DNA of 64,000 nt from the NCBI RefSeq assembly GCF_025151045.1, contig NZ_CP102285.1:4278001-4342000 (forward strand). The letters run 5' to 3'. A program made the translations under genes and the position numbers. The stretch comes from Parabacteroides johnsonii DSM 18315. GTDB lineage: Bacteria > Bacteroidota > Bacteroidia > Bacteroidales > Tannerellaceae. This document shows, piece by piece, positions 50,271 through 59,106 of this stretch; positions within the stretch are counted from its first letter, which is position 1, and each line of letters opens with the position of its first letter. Under the pieces are notes generated by a model that worked only from the letters and a program-made list of their open reading frames with translations, did no database searches and was not told the DNA's origin.

Positions 50271-52676
50271 TTATTCACTCCTCAGGCTTTTTACCGGGTT
50301 ACTCGAGGCAGCCCGGTAACTGTGCCATCCTACCGTTAGCAACGTGATAGCCAAGACGATGCCTCCACCCATCAAGAAATAGAGCGGGGAAATGCTCACC
50401 CGGTTGGCGAAACTTTCCAACCAACGGTTCAGCAGCAGCCAGGTAAGAGGTGCTGCGATCACGAATGCCACTGCTATCCATTTGACGAATTGCCGGATCA
50501 GCAGGAACATGATGCTCCGTGTGCTGGCTCCGTTCACCTTCCGGATCCCGATCTCTTTGGTCCGTTGTTCAGTCGCGTACACAGCCATTCCGAACAGGCC
50601 GAAGCAGGTCAGGAAGATGCTGATGATGGAATACATCAACAGCAAGTTTGCCATATCGGTCGTTCTGCGGTTGCGTTGCATGAATACTTCGTATACATCC
50701 ATATAGGTGAAATATTCGCTCGGGTTTACCTTCTTCCATACAGCTTGCAGCGTTTCCATCCCTTCCTTTTTCTGTTTGTCATTCAGCCTGACATAAAGCG
50801 TTCGGTAGTGTTGGTCACCGGCGTTGTTGAGGTAGATCAGGGATGGCATCGCTTCTTCTTCCAGTGTATTGATATAGAGGCCGCTGACAATCCCACAGAT
50901 CGTACATGTCTGTTTAGGATCGCTGGGCAGGATGTCCCGGAAGGATTTGTCATACTGGCTGACCGGCTGACCAACGGGGTTTTCACCGGCCGGGATCAGG
51001 ATGTCCGCATATCTCCGGTTGATGTAGACCGGCCGGCCGTATTTCCGCATCGCTTCCCGGGGAGGCAGTCCTTGAAGGATTTGCAGCTCCAAGGTTTGAA
51101 GGAAATCTTCTTCCCCTAAATATTGGACCGACGAATAGTAGGATTCCGACCCGTCCCTGTTCTTGATAACGATCTGTTGGAGCCAGGCGAAGAGGATGGA
51201 ACCTCCGGCGCGTGTGACGGAGACTATTTCCGGCCTGTTCTTCAGTTCGGCTGCGAATGTGTTGACATCCAGTTTTCCGCCTTTCCAGCTTCCGATTTCG
51301 ATCAGGTTGCGGTAGCATTCGCCTTTCTTCTGCGTCAGTCGCAATTGCGCGTAGATGGTGAGTGTCCCGATTACCAGCCCGATGGAGATGATATACTGCA
51401 TGACGGAGAGGGCGGTGACGATTTTTCTTTTTTTGTTTCCGGTGAAGAACAGGCGGTAGTTACTATCCGTCAGGTTGGTGATTTTCCGGCTCATGTAACA
51501 AGCAGGGATAACGGACAGGATCAGGATCAGTCCGCAGATGACAGGCAGCACCTGCCTGTTCAGGAAAAATCCGGTAGTGATCCTCCCGGACATGATCCGG
51601 TTGAAAACGGGGATCAGGTCGTGGGCGATCAGCAACGATAGCAGGAAAGCGATGCCGACCGTGAGGAATGTATCCAGAAACAGCTGGTAATTCATCTCCG
51701 CTTGTGTGGCTCCCATCAGTTTCTGCGTGTGTATGATCCGTATCTGTTGAAGGATCCGGGAGAAGCTGAGGTTGATATAGTTGGAGCAGGCGATCAGCAG
51801 GATCAGCAATGCGGATATCAGCCCGATGAGTAACAGCGATTGTTGGGAACGGGCGATATAAGGAATCGACTCTTGCGGGTAGTGCTGGAAATAGGATTCT
51901 TGCAAGGTGTAGAAATAGTAGCGTCCTTTCTCCTGTTGCAGCGTAGGGACGCCGTCTGCCTTGATCTTTTGGGCGAATGCTTCTTTGTCGAACGAGGGGG
52001 AGACCCTTAGGAGGGCGACTCCTCCTCCGTAATAGTCCTGCCCGATACCGGTGAGCATATCGAACTTGAGGTAGGACTGAGGATGTTCTTTCAAGACGGC
52101 GGCAATTTGGAAAGGACGGGAAAGGGGCGTCATTTCGTTTTCCTGGCGCATGCCTCCGTCCGCCAGGTCTATTTGGACGATTTTTCCTACCGGGTTTGTC
52201 TTTCCGAACAGTTTCCGGGCGCACGATTCGCTCAGCGCGGCTTTGTCCGGGGCGGAAAGGGCGTCATGCAGGTTGCCGTACAGCACTTCATATTCGAAGA
52301 AGCGGGCGAAAGTAGTGTCTGTCCTGGTAATCAAGATCGGATCGTATTTCTTGTTCCCTATGGTGATGGAATTGCAGTCGATCGAGCTGAAGCGCAGGTA
52401 ATCCTCCACTTCCGTATATTGCTCTTTTAGCTGGATCGGGATCTTTCCAACTATAAAAGAGGCCTTTTCTCCTGACTTCATTGGCGAGTCTTGCGCCATA
52501 TAGACGATCTTTTCCTTGTTCGGATTATCCGCCTCGATGTTGAATTCATATATGACGAAGGCTACCAACAGATTTGTGCAGGCAATCCCGATCGCGAGGC
52601 TGACAATCGAAATAATGGAAAATGTTTTATTGCGCCACCAACTACGGAGGACCAGTTTGAGTGCTACAGCTTTCAT
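50271..52676 (-). CDS. ABC transporter permease, FtsX/MacB type
   Basis: 801 residues from MKAVALKLVLRSWWRNK; the longer frame adds an unlikely 32-residue basic extension. An N-terminal transmembrane helix and MacB-like periplasmic domain are followed by three helices, then a second such unit with the C-terminal FtsX signature (EQRTKEIGIRKVNGASTRSIMFLL). Such double-unit permeases need a separate ATPase, not present nearby. In Bacteroidales these genes often accompany NtrC-type regulators; here the regulator is divergent, starting 317 nt away. Confidence 0.88.
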   Translation of the reverse strand: MKAVALKLVLRSWWRNKTFSIISIVSLAIGIACTNLLVAFVIYEFNIEADNPNKEKIVYMAQDSPMKSGEKASFIVGKIPIQLKEQYTEVEDYLRFSSIDCNSITIGNKKYDPILITRTDTTFARFFEYEVLYGNLHDALSAPDKAALSESCARKLFGKTNPVGKIVQIDLADGGMRQENEMTPLSRPFQIAAVLKEHPQSYLKFDMLTGIGQDYYGGGVALLRVSPSFDKEAFAQKIKADGVPTLQQEKGRYYFYTLQESYFQHYPQESIPYIARSQQSLLLIGLISALLILLIACSNYINLSFSRILQQIRIIHTQKLMGATQAEMNYQLFLDTFLTVGIAFLLSLLIAHDLIPVFNRIMSGRITTGFFLNRQVLPVICGLILILSVIPACYMSRKITNLTDSNYRLFFTGNKKRKIVTALSVMQYIISIGLVIGTLTIYAQLRLTQKKGECYRNLIEIGSWKGGKLDVNTFAAELKNRPEIVSVTRAGGSILFAWLQQIVIKNRDGSESYYSSVQYLGEEDFLQTLELQILQGLPPREAMRKYGRPVYINRRYADILIPAGENPVGQPVSQYDKSFRDILPSDPKQTCTICGIVSGLYINTLEEEAMPSLIYLNNAGDQHYRTLYVRLNDKQKKEGMETLQAVWKKVNPSEYFTYMDVYEVFMQRNRRTTDMANLLLMYSIISIFLTCFGLFGMAVYATEQRTKEIGIRKVNGASTRSIMFLLIRQFVKWIAVAFVIAAPLTWLLLNRWLESFANRVSISPLYFLMGGGIVLAITLLTVGWHSYRAASSNPVKSLRSE

Positions 52677-52764
52677 GACTTTTGCTTTTAAATACGAATC
52701 AAAGCTATCCCCTTTCTGTGGATGTCGCAATAGATAGTTCTTTTTTCTTCGGGGAACCGCAAAT

Positions 52765-52783
52765 TTGTCCAATTATTGGACAA
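52765..52783. promoter_or_regulatory. TTGTCCAA-N3-TTGGACAA dyad
   Basis: A perfect 8-bp inverted repeat with 3-nt spacer, 89 bp upstream of the permease start and about 210 bp before the response regulator gene. The arms and spacing look like a dimer-binding operator. No second copy was noticed in the window. Confidence 0.5.
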
Positions 52784-52820
52784 TGGGATCGCCTTTGAAT
52801 GAAAGGGATTTTTTACTTTC

Positions 52821-52934
52821 ATGCAAGTGTAACTTGTTTTCGACAATGTCGAAAATATACACGGCGACGTCGAGAATATACACGACATTGCCGAAAAGAT
52901 ATGCGACATTGTCGAAAATAAATTACACTTGCAT
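52821..52934. promoter_or_regulatory. inverted-repeat-bounded array of CGACA(A/T)TGTCG sites
   Basis: Perfect 12-bp terminal repeats ATGCAAGTGTAA (52821-52832) and TTACACTTGCAT (52923-52934). Between them four units start at 52841, 52865, 52883 and 52904, about two helical turns apart: the perfect dyad TTTTCGACA-A-TGTCGAAAA, then CGACGTCG, CGACATTGCCGAAAA and CGACATTGTCGAAAA, each followed by an ATA(T)ACAC-like tail. It fills the divergent region between the permease and regulator genes, so an operator array is the simplest reading. Confidence 0.55.
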
Positions 52935-52992
52935 CTGATTGCGGATTTCTTGGCAGAAAATAATAACTTTGTAGGAAGAAAAAAATGAAACT

Positions 52993-53802
52993 ATGCTGGA
53001 TGGAAAGATAGTCCTTGTGGATGATAACGAAGCGGTGCTGAAAACATTGAAGATGATTCTGGCACGTGAATTCAAGACGGTGGTAGGAGTGTCTGTGCCG
53101 ACGTTGTTACCGGCTTTGTTGCGTGAAGGAGATGTCGATATTGTCCTGCTGGATATGAATTTTGTGACCGGACGGCAGGATGGAAGCGAGGGCTTGTTCT
53201 GGCTGGAGCGTATTGTCGACTGTCCCGATTCTCCTCAGGTGGTCTTGATTACGGCTTTCGGAGATATCGAACTGGCCGTTTCCGCCTTGAAAAGGGGAGC
53301 GGCTGATTTCGTTGTCAAACCGTGGGATAACGAGAAGTTGATAGCCACTTTGCAAGGAGCTTTCCGGCGCAGGAGGAAGGAGAGGGCAGAAGCGGCTTCC
53401 GTGAGGCGGATATCGGCGGAGGAGGAGAATGAGCAGGTTGTTTCCCTCTTGGTCGGATCTTTATTGAAAAAATATGCACAGGCGTATGGCAAACAGTTGC
53501 CGGCCGTCACGCCTGACGGACTTGTCAAGCTGTCCGGCCTGATCCGGCAAGGGGATCTTTCAGGTTTGCAGCAAACGATCGAGCGGGCTGTCCTGCTGAC
53601 GGATTCGTCTTCGCTTGGTGCGGACGATTTCTATATAGAAGAAACCGCTCCTTCGTCCCGTCCGGTAACATTGGAGGAGATGGAGAAGCAGTTTATCCGT
53701 GAAGTGTTGCGCGAGAAGAACGGCAACCTGACACTTTGCGCCCAACAGCTGGATATCAGCCGGCAGACGCTTTATAACAAGATGCGGAAATACGGTTTGT
53801 GA
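52993..53802 (+). CDS. NtrC-like response regulator lacking the AAA+ core
   Basis: 269 residues against about 450 for the family. Receiver domain residues 1-125 is intact: Asp10/Asp11, phosphoacceptor Asp54, Thr87, Lys109. The C-terminus is a Fis-type helix-turn-helix (LTLCAQQLDISRQTLYNKMRKYGL). Between them only a remnant of the AAA+ lid remains (LLKKYAQAYGKQ... TIERAVLLTDSSSLGADDF). The Walker motifs and the GAFTGA sigma-54 contact loop are missing. It should bind DNA but cannot act as a sigma-54 activator. A -7-like TAACTTTG lies at 52964-52971. The likely kinase is at 59107. Confidence 0.85.
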   Translation: MLDGKIVLVDDNEAVLKTLKMILAREFKTVVGVSVPTLLPALLREGDVDIVLLDMNFVTGRQDGSEGLFWLERIVDCPDSPQVVLITAFGDIELAVSALKRGAADFVVKPWDNEKLIATLQGAFRRRRKERAEAASVRRISAEEENEQVVSLLVGSLLKKYAQAYGKQLPAVTPDGLVKLSGLIRQGDLSGLQQTIERAVLLTDSSSLGADDFYIEETAPSSRPVTLEEMEKQFIREVLREKNGNLTLCAQQLDISRQTLYNKMRKYGL

Positions 53803-53817
53803 CCGGAAGGGCTATCC

Positions 53818-55131
53818 TTATCGTACGACGATCATTACATAATCCCGTTCGAATACTTTCGGATTGTCCAGCAGTTCGAGCAGTTTCTTTTGCTTGGGCG
53901 AGCCGGTGCGCTTCACCAGTTCGCGCATCTCGGTGACGGTGCGGAGCATATACAGGCAATCGTCCGTTTGTCCGTCCGGCCAGAAAGGCAGTCCGTCGTC
54001 CAGGTCGTTGATGAAGCCCCTGTTTTTGCCGGCAGGCAGCATAACCGTGCGTCCTTCTTCTTTCAGGTAGACGGCCTGATGGGTCAAGGTCGGCTTGTAG
54101 GTATATTCCCAGCCGATCCAATCGACGATCTTTCTGCCTCCTTTCTGGTAGAGGCCCATGAACAGCCCTTTGGGATTCTCATAGAAGGTCTTTAGCCATA
54201 TTTTGCCTTCCGGGATTTTAGCGTCCTTCATCTCTTTCAGATGAAGTCCTTGCTCTCCATAACGGATCGCGTAGAGCGGGGTGACAGTTTGCGGATCACG
54301 CAGTTGGTAGACGGTGTCACAATAGGGGATCATGAATGTCATCTTGTCTTGTCCGGTGTTCCAATAGAATGTTTGAAAGAACGGAATACTGTCCGTCATC
54401 GTGCGCGGGGCCAATTTCCCTTCTTTCAACCGGAACTTGCAGAGTGTATCGCCTTGGAGGTTGAATGTCGTGATTCCGTCCGGTTCTCCCGCCGTTTCTC
54501 TGTAGCTGCACAAAGTGTAACCGGTGGAGGAAAAGCCGAGCAACCTGTCGCCACGCCGGCCGAGCTGGTATTTCTCGATGGGGCTTTCGGGGAAGAAGTA
54601 ACTTTTGATTGTCAGCATCGTGTCCAATGGCGGCAAAACTCCGATGAAGGGGATGCTGTCTGTCCCGGTTCTCCGTGTTTCCTGTGTCTTTCCGCTGAGG
54701 GCGACATACATGCGGGTCGTTTTTTTGTCGTAGAACATGTTCTGTCCGTTCATCTCGTTGTTCCATTTATAGGCCAATGCTTTGAAGCCATATCGTTTAC
54801 TCGGAATGCCTTGTTTCCGGTAGTAGATGCGCGGATTATTGAAGGTGATAAAAGCACCACTGTCCGGCAACTCGATAGCCTGGGTGACGGTGAACCGGGC
54901 GTCTCCGACGGTGTAGTATTCGATCTCGGAGGCGATCTGGCTCAGCTTCAACGGAACGGGATTTTCGGCGGCTTGCTCTACATCCACGGTTTTTACGGGT
55001 TCGGAACGGTCTATCCGGGCTTTCATCTGTGGAGCGGTCGGGATGTGTCGTACTTTTTCTTCTGTCTGTTTGCATCCTGTTGCTAACAGTAAAACAGACA
55101 GGATACTTATGGTAAAAAGGTGCTTTTTCAT
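53818..55131 (-). CDS. propeller-type lipoprotein of unknown function, subtype 1
   Basis: 437 residues with lipoprotein Cys20 (LLLATGC). Beta-rich throughout (IYYRKQGIPSKRYGFKALAY, DGITTFNLQGDTLCKF) and ending DYVMIVVR. It lacks the GQGPGEY loop of its neighbours but has the same size and setting; residues 375-390 (DLDDGLPFWPDGQT) are nearly identical in the paralog at 56407. It is one of four lipoproteins in two alternating pairs between a response regulator and a histidine kinase, converging with the regulator 15 nt away. Confidence 0.7.
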   Translation of the reverse strand: MKKHLFTISILSVLLLATGCKQTEEKVRHIPTAPQMKARIDRSEPVKTVDVEQAAENPVPLKLSQIASEIEYYTVGDARFTVTQAIELPDSGAFITFNNPRIYYRKQGIPSKRYGFKALAYKWNNEMNGQNMFYDKKTTRMYVALSGKTQETRRTGTDSIPFIGVLPPLDTMLTIKSYFFPESPIEKYQLGRRGDRLLGFSSTGYTLCSYRETAGEPDGITTFNLQGDTLCKFRLKEGKLAPRTMTDSIPFFQTFYWNTGQDKMTFMIPYCDTVYQLRDPQTVTPLYAIRYGEQGLHLKEMKDAKIPEGKIWLKTFYENPKGLFMGLYQKGGRKIVDWIGWEYTYKPTLTHQAVYLKEEGRTVMLPAGKNRGFINDLDDGLPFWPDGQTDDCLYMLRTVTEMRELVKRTGSPKQKKLLELLDNPKVFERDYVMIVVR

Positions 55132-55174
55132 CTTGAATCTGTATTTGTAGCGAATGTAATGATTTATTATGTAT

Positions 55175-56389
55175 TTATTGCTTTAACTTAGCTAAAAAGA
55201 GAAGGTTGTTGTCGTTCTCATTGACAGAGTTTAATAATCGGGTCACTTTCTCTTTTTGTTCGGGAGAGAGTTTGCCTGTTTTCATGCTTTTTTCAAGCCG
55301 GTCGCGGAGGTTTCCCGGATCTTGGTTCAGGATATAGTAACCGTTGCGGAAGTTGGGATAGGGAGGAAAATTGCCGTCAAAACTGGTCAAAGGCAGTTCT
55401 TCATTCCCTAAGAAATCATTGACAAGATGCATATAAGCTCCTTTCCCGGTTGCTTTGTCGATTATGAAATGTTTGTGATTGGTAGAAATGAACATTTCGT
55501 CTGATATTTGTACACTTTGGGAGGCTGTCCCCAAGAAATGGTGGGGTAACTCGAAATAGTCGTGATCCGGGATCGGATTGGTAGTCGTGAAGGTCATGGT
55601 GAAATGAGGAATCAGCACGTTATGATGGAAATCATAATGATAGAGTGTGTCTTTCCGTGTCGGCAGGCTGTATTTGAGCATGCAATCGTATATGCCGTCC
55701 ATGTTGCAGCCGGCATATACTTCCGAATTATAATCGTAGGCTGTGAGCGACCCCGCTTCTATGTAATCCTTCCGTTCCCCTTTCAAATCTTGTGTCCAGG
55801 CAACGGCCGGTATATGGGGGAAAGGTAATGCGAATACGGCTATCAGAGAATCCTTTGCGTTGATCCATAATTTGCCTTTCGGAATATTCAGGCAAAGCGG
55901 AATAGAGGGCAGCACATTCCCTTGCAGGTCGTAAACCAGTAGTTGGCCGACGGTCCAGGGAAGCAGATAGATCCGGTTGTTGGCTTCGTCGATTTGGGCA
56001 TCGTAAATCGTCCGGTATTCGCCTGGCCCTTGTCCCTTTGCACCGATGGTTGTCAGGAACTTCCCTTTCCGGTCAAACAGCTTGGCTGGCTGCGCGTCCG
56101 AGGGCCAGACCAACATATAATTGTCGGATAGGACTACTTGATGTTCTCCCATCAGCGCTTCCTCCCGGTTATCGAAATGGATAATCTCCAGGTTTTCAGC
56201 TAACAGACTGAGGGGAATTTGAAGGGTGTCGTTCAACAGTTTTTGATCGCACACCGTTAAGGGATACCCGGCAATGGTTTCTGTTTGAATCACGACCGGA
56301 CATTCGTCCAGAGTTTTGATGTTTACGCTGCTGCAACCGGTCCAGATGAAGCAGCATACAATGTTTATCAGGGCAAGGAGTCTATTCAT
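55175..56389 (-). CDS. 6-bladed beta-propeller lipoprotein, subtype 2
   Basis: 404 residues with lipoprotein Cys19 (CFIWTGC). Hallmark loop TTIGAKGQGPGEYRTIYDAQIDE (about residues 114-136) and blades such as NNRIYLLPWTVGQLLVYDLQG. The ending NENDNNLLFLAKLKQ is shared with the protein at 57717. It is upstream of the subtype-1 gene by 43 nt on the same strand. Confidence 0.82.
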   Translation of the reverse strand: MNRLLALINIVCCFIWTGCSSVNIKTLDECPVVIQTETIAGYPLTVCDQKLLNDTLQIPLSLLAENLEIIHFDNREEALMGEHQVVLSDNYMLVWPSDAQPAKLFDRKGKFLTTIGAKGQGPGEYRTIYDAQIDEANNRIYLLPWTVGQLLVYDLQGNVLPSIPLCLNIPKGKLWINAKDSLIAVFALPFPHIPAVAWTQDLKGERKDYIEAGSLTAYDYNSEVYAGCNMDGIYDCMLKYSLPTRKDTLYHYDFHHNVLIPHFTMTFTTTNPIPDHDYFELPHHFLGTASQSVQISDEMFISTNHKHFIIDKATGKGAYMHLVNDFLGNEELPLTSFDGNFPPYPNFRNGYYILNQDPGNLRDRLEKSMKTGKLSPEQKEKVTRLLNSVNENDNNLLFLAKLKQ

Positions 56390-56406
56390 ATTTCTTTATT
56401 TCTTTT

Positions 56407-57711
56407 TTATTTGACTACGATCATCACATTCTGTTTCTCATCCACGCTATCTAAAAATGCTTTCAATTCTTTCTGTTTGGATGATCCAGTCAGCTTAATC
56501 TTGGTTTTCAATTCTTTGGCAGGGCGGATCATATAGAGATAACCGCTCGTCTGGCCGTCCGGCCAGAAAGGGAGTCCGCCGTCGAGGTCATTTGTCAGCC
56601 CTTGGGTTTTAACGGGCAAAGCGAAAGTCTGTCCGGAAGATTTCAGATAAACGATTTGACGTTCCTCCGATGGCATGTCGGGTTCACGATTAGCATCCAG
56701 CCAGCCGCTCTGTGTGCTTTTGCCTTCTTTATATGTCCGGACGAAGAGGGCTTTTGCGTTCTCCTCGAGTGCGGTCATCCAGGCTTTGTTTTTCCGGTCT
56801 TTTCCTTGGATGTTTTCGATTGCGGTCAGGCGTAGTTTTCCGAAATCGGTCACGTATGCCGGATAATAGGTCTGCTCGTCCCGGATCCGGTAGATGGTGT
56901 CGCAGAAAGACAAGCGGAAAGTTATTTGATCGCCATGCCGGTATATCTTGTCGAAGAAGGGAGGTTGGAACAAGTATTGTCCCCTTTGGGTAGTGGGATC
57001 TATGCCGGCCGTGAACGTGCAAATAGTATCTCCGTTCAGATGAAAGAGCGTGATGCCTTCGTCTATACCATCTTTGTTTTCTTTTTGGGTTGCGTATTTG
57101 TCAGGAGATAAATAGCGGATGAGAGATGATTTCGGAGGAAAGAAATAGCGATTGGGCAGCGAATCCGGATACAGGTAGTAAACTCTTGCCAGAACGGAGT
57201 CCAATGGAGGAAGTTCTGCGATATACTCTTCTCCGTAACCGGTTTCCTGGTTGATCCGTTTCAGATGAGCATACAGGCGGGTAGTGACTGTATCAAAACT
57301 GATTTTGGAGCCGGGTACATTGATCCAGTTACCATATGTCGTTTTCAGCCCTACCCGTTTTCGCTTCATCCCTTTGCGGTAGAGGTATAGCTTGGGTTGG
57401 TTCAGGGCGATGAATCCTTCATTTGTCGCAACCACGTCCGTGATCGGATATTTGTCGTCTCCGACCATGAAATACTCGATGGATGAGGCTACTTTGCTCA
57501 AGTTGACCGGGACGGAATCTGCAAGTGCTTTTTCAATATCGATACGGCCGGGCGTGACGGATTTGTCATAATGTGCTGTGTATTGCGGCGGAAGCGGTTG
57601 GTGAGCCTCGACCTCGGTGATCGTTCCTTTCGTTTCGGATGCTTTTTGTTGCTTACATCCTGTTGCCGACAGGAGTGCCGGTAACAGGATCAAAAATAAC
57701 CGTTTGTTCAT
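56407..57711 (-). CDS. propeller-type lipoprotein of unknown function, subtype 1 paralog
   Basis: 434 residues with lipoprotein Cys19 (LLSATGC). Paralog of 53818: KVASSIEYFMVGDDKYPITDV, DLDGGLPFWPDGQTSGYLYMIRP and the ending QNVMIVVK align. It follows the subtype-2 gene at 57717 by 5 nt, so the two subtypes occur as a pair that has duplicated in tandem. Confidence 0.7.
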   Translation of the reverse strand: MNKRLFLILLPALLSATGCKQQKASETKGTITEVEAHQPLPPQYTAHYDKSVTPGRIDIEKALADSVPVNLSKVASSIEYFMVGDDKYPITDVVATNEGFIALNQPKLYLYRKGMKRKRVGLKTTYGNWINVPGSKISFDTVTTRLYAHLKRINQETGYGEEYIAELPPLDSVLARVYYLYPDSLPNRYFFPPKSSLIRYLSPDKYATQKENKDGIDEGITLFHLNGDTICTFTAGIDPTTQRGQYLFQPPFFDKIYRHGDQITFRLSFCDTIYRIRDEQTYYPAYVTDFGKLRLTAIENIQGKDRKNKAWMTALEENAKALFVRTYKEGKSTQSGWLDANREPDMPSEERQIVYLKSSGQTFALPVKTQGLTNDLDGGLPFWPDGQTSGYLYMIRPAKELKTKIKLTGSSKQKELKAFLDSVDEKQNVMIVVK

Positions 57712-57716
57712 GGTGC

Positions 57717-58937
57717 TTATGGTTTTAATTTGGCGATCATGACGTAGTTGTTGTCGTTCTCATCGATAGAAGCTTGCAGGTCGGTCAGCTTCTTGCGCAT
57801 ATCGTCACTGATTTCTTGGTTCTTCAACGCGTTCTCGATGTCGGTCAGGAGGTTGCCGGGTTCGATGTTCCGGGTGTAATATCCATTGGAGAATGCGTAG
57901 CTGGGATAGCCGATTTCCAAATTGCCGAAATAGTCGTTATAGAGTTTGAAGAATGAACCTTTCCCGGTCTTTTTGTCCACGATGTAATGGTAAGTTTGGC
58001 CGTTGGTCCATGCTCCGGGAGCGACTTCGATCGGTGGTTCTGAAAAATCTCCAATGAAATGGTGAGGCCATTCTCCGTATCCGTGCCAGGGGATTTTATC
58101 CGTATTGGGAAAGTTTAGTGTGAATGTCGGGATCAAACGGCTATTGTCATCGTCATATTGGTAGAGCGAATCGACACGTGTCGGCATTATACATAAAATA
58201 TTGACATCGAACGTGCCGGGAAGATTGAATCCGGCTGTCACTTCATTACTGAAATCTTGAGGTGCTTCCAAATGTCCTGGTTCTATGCAACTGATCCTGT
58301 TTCCTTTCAAATCCTGTATCCAAGCTACGGCCGGATAACCCTTGAAAGGCAGTACGACTACCGAAACTTTGTCTTCGGGAAGATCGACACTGAATTTCGC
58401 TTTCGGGCAGCGCAGGCAAAGCGGGATCGGGTCTAAGACTTTTCCTTGCAAGTCGTACACTAACAATTGCGAAGCATTCCAAGGCAAGATGTAGATGCGG
58501 TTGTTTGCTTCGTCCAGTTTGGCATCATATACCATTTGGTATTCGCCAGGACCTTGTCCGATCGCACCGATATTGGTCAGGAAATTCCCTTTACGGTCGA
58601 ATAGCTTGAAGGGGTTTGGCTGGCGGCCATGCATCAAAATATAATTATCTGAAATCGTCATCCCGGTTTGTCCGACTAACGCCTCGTCTCGGTTATCCAA
58701 TTTTACGATTTCCAGTTCTTCCGCAAAGAAACTGAGCGGTATGCGTACGGTATCGGCCAGTAGTTTCTGGTCGCACGACATGACTTTGTCAGTTCCTACC
58801 TGTACATATTGACCTACTATCGGGCTGTTGGCCAAAGGATCGTTAGCTTGTGCGGATTGATTTGTGCCCCCCGTTCCGCAGGATGTCGCTATTGTAGTGA
58901 TAAGCAAACCTCCTAAAAGTTTCGTTGTCTTGTTCAT
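57717..58937 (-). CDS. 6-bladed beta-propeller lipoprotein, subtype 2 paralog
   Basis: 406 residues from MNKTTKLLGG at 58937, the only start giving a lipoprotein signal (TTIATSC, Cys18); the longer frame crosses the kinase promoter. Hallmark TNIGAIGQGPGEYQMVYDAKLDE and ending ENDNNYVMIAKLKP. Paralog of 55175. First gene of the four-lipoprotein operon, divergent from the kinase. Confidence 0.82.
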   Translation of the reverse strand: MNKTTKLLGGLLITTIATSCGTGGTNQSAQANDPLANSPIVGQYVQVGTDKVMSCDQKLLADTVRIPLSFFAEELEIVKLDNRDEALVGQTGMTISDNYILMHGRQPNPFKLFDRKGNFLTNIGAIGQGPGEYQMVYDAKLDEANNRIYILPWNASQLLVYDLQGKVLDPIPLCLRCPKAKFSVDLPEDKVSVVVLPFKGYPAVAWIQDLKGNRISCIEPGHLEAPQDFSNEVTAGFNLPGTFDVNILCIMPTRVDSLYQYDDDNSRLIPTFTLNFPNTDKIPWHGYGEWPHHFIGDFSEPPIEVAPGAWTNGQTYHYIVDKKTGKGSFFKLYNDYFGNLEIGYPSYAFSNGYYTRNIEPGNLLTDIENALKNQEISDDMRKKLTDLQASIDENDNNYVMIAKLKP

Positions 58938-59070
58938 AATCTCCGGATTAATTGTTTGTATTTTATTTGTATTAGATAGTTTGATACAAATAAAGTAATT
59001 TAATTTGTTAAAAACAAGTTTATTACTATTTATTCGTAAATAAACGCCCGATTCGTATTCTCTTTGCTTT

Positions 59071-59102
59071 TTTGTGGGTTTATCGTAATTAATGTACCTT
59101 TG
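59071..59102 (+). promoter_or_regulatory. promoter of the histidine kinase
   Basis: TTTG (59071-59074), exactly 20 nt, TACCTTTG (59095-59102): a full match to the Bacteroidetes consensus. Transcription would begin at about 59106-59110, at or next to the ATG at 59107, pointing to a leaderless or near-leaderless message. Confidence 0.75.
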
Positions 59103-59106
59103 CTCC

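Noticed and set aside
51463-52224. 253-codon minus-strand frame overlapping the FtsX-type permease
   Set aside because: An Arg/Pro-rich alternative frame within the permease gene on the same strand, with no start signal.
52937-52971. Sigma-54 (-24/-12) promoter before the NtrC-like gene
   Set aside because: TGGCA is present but no TTGC follows at the required spacing; TAACTTTG fits the housekeeping -7 box better.
54241-55086. 281-codon plus-strand frame opposite the propeller-type lipoprotein
   Set aside because: A codon-bias shadow: the minus-strand gene has a lipoprotein signal and a paralog at 56407, and the plus frame has neither.
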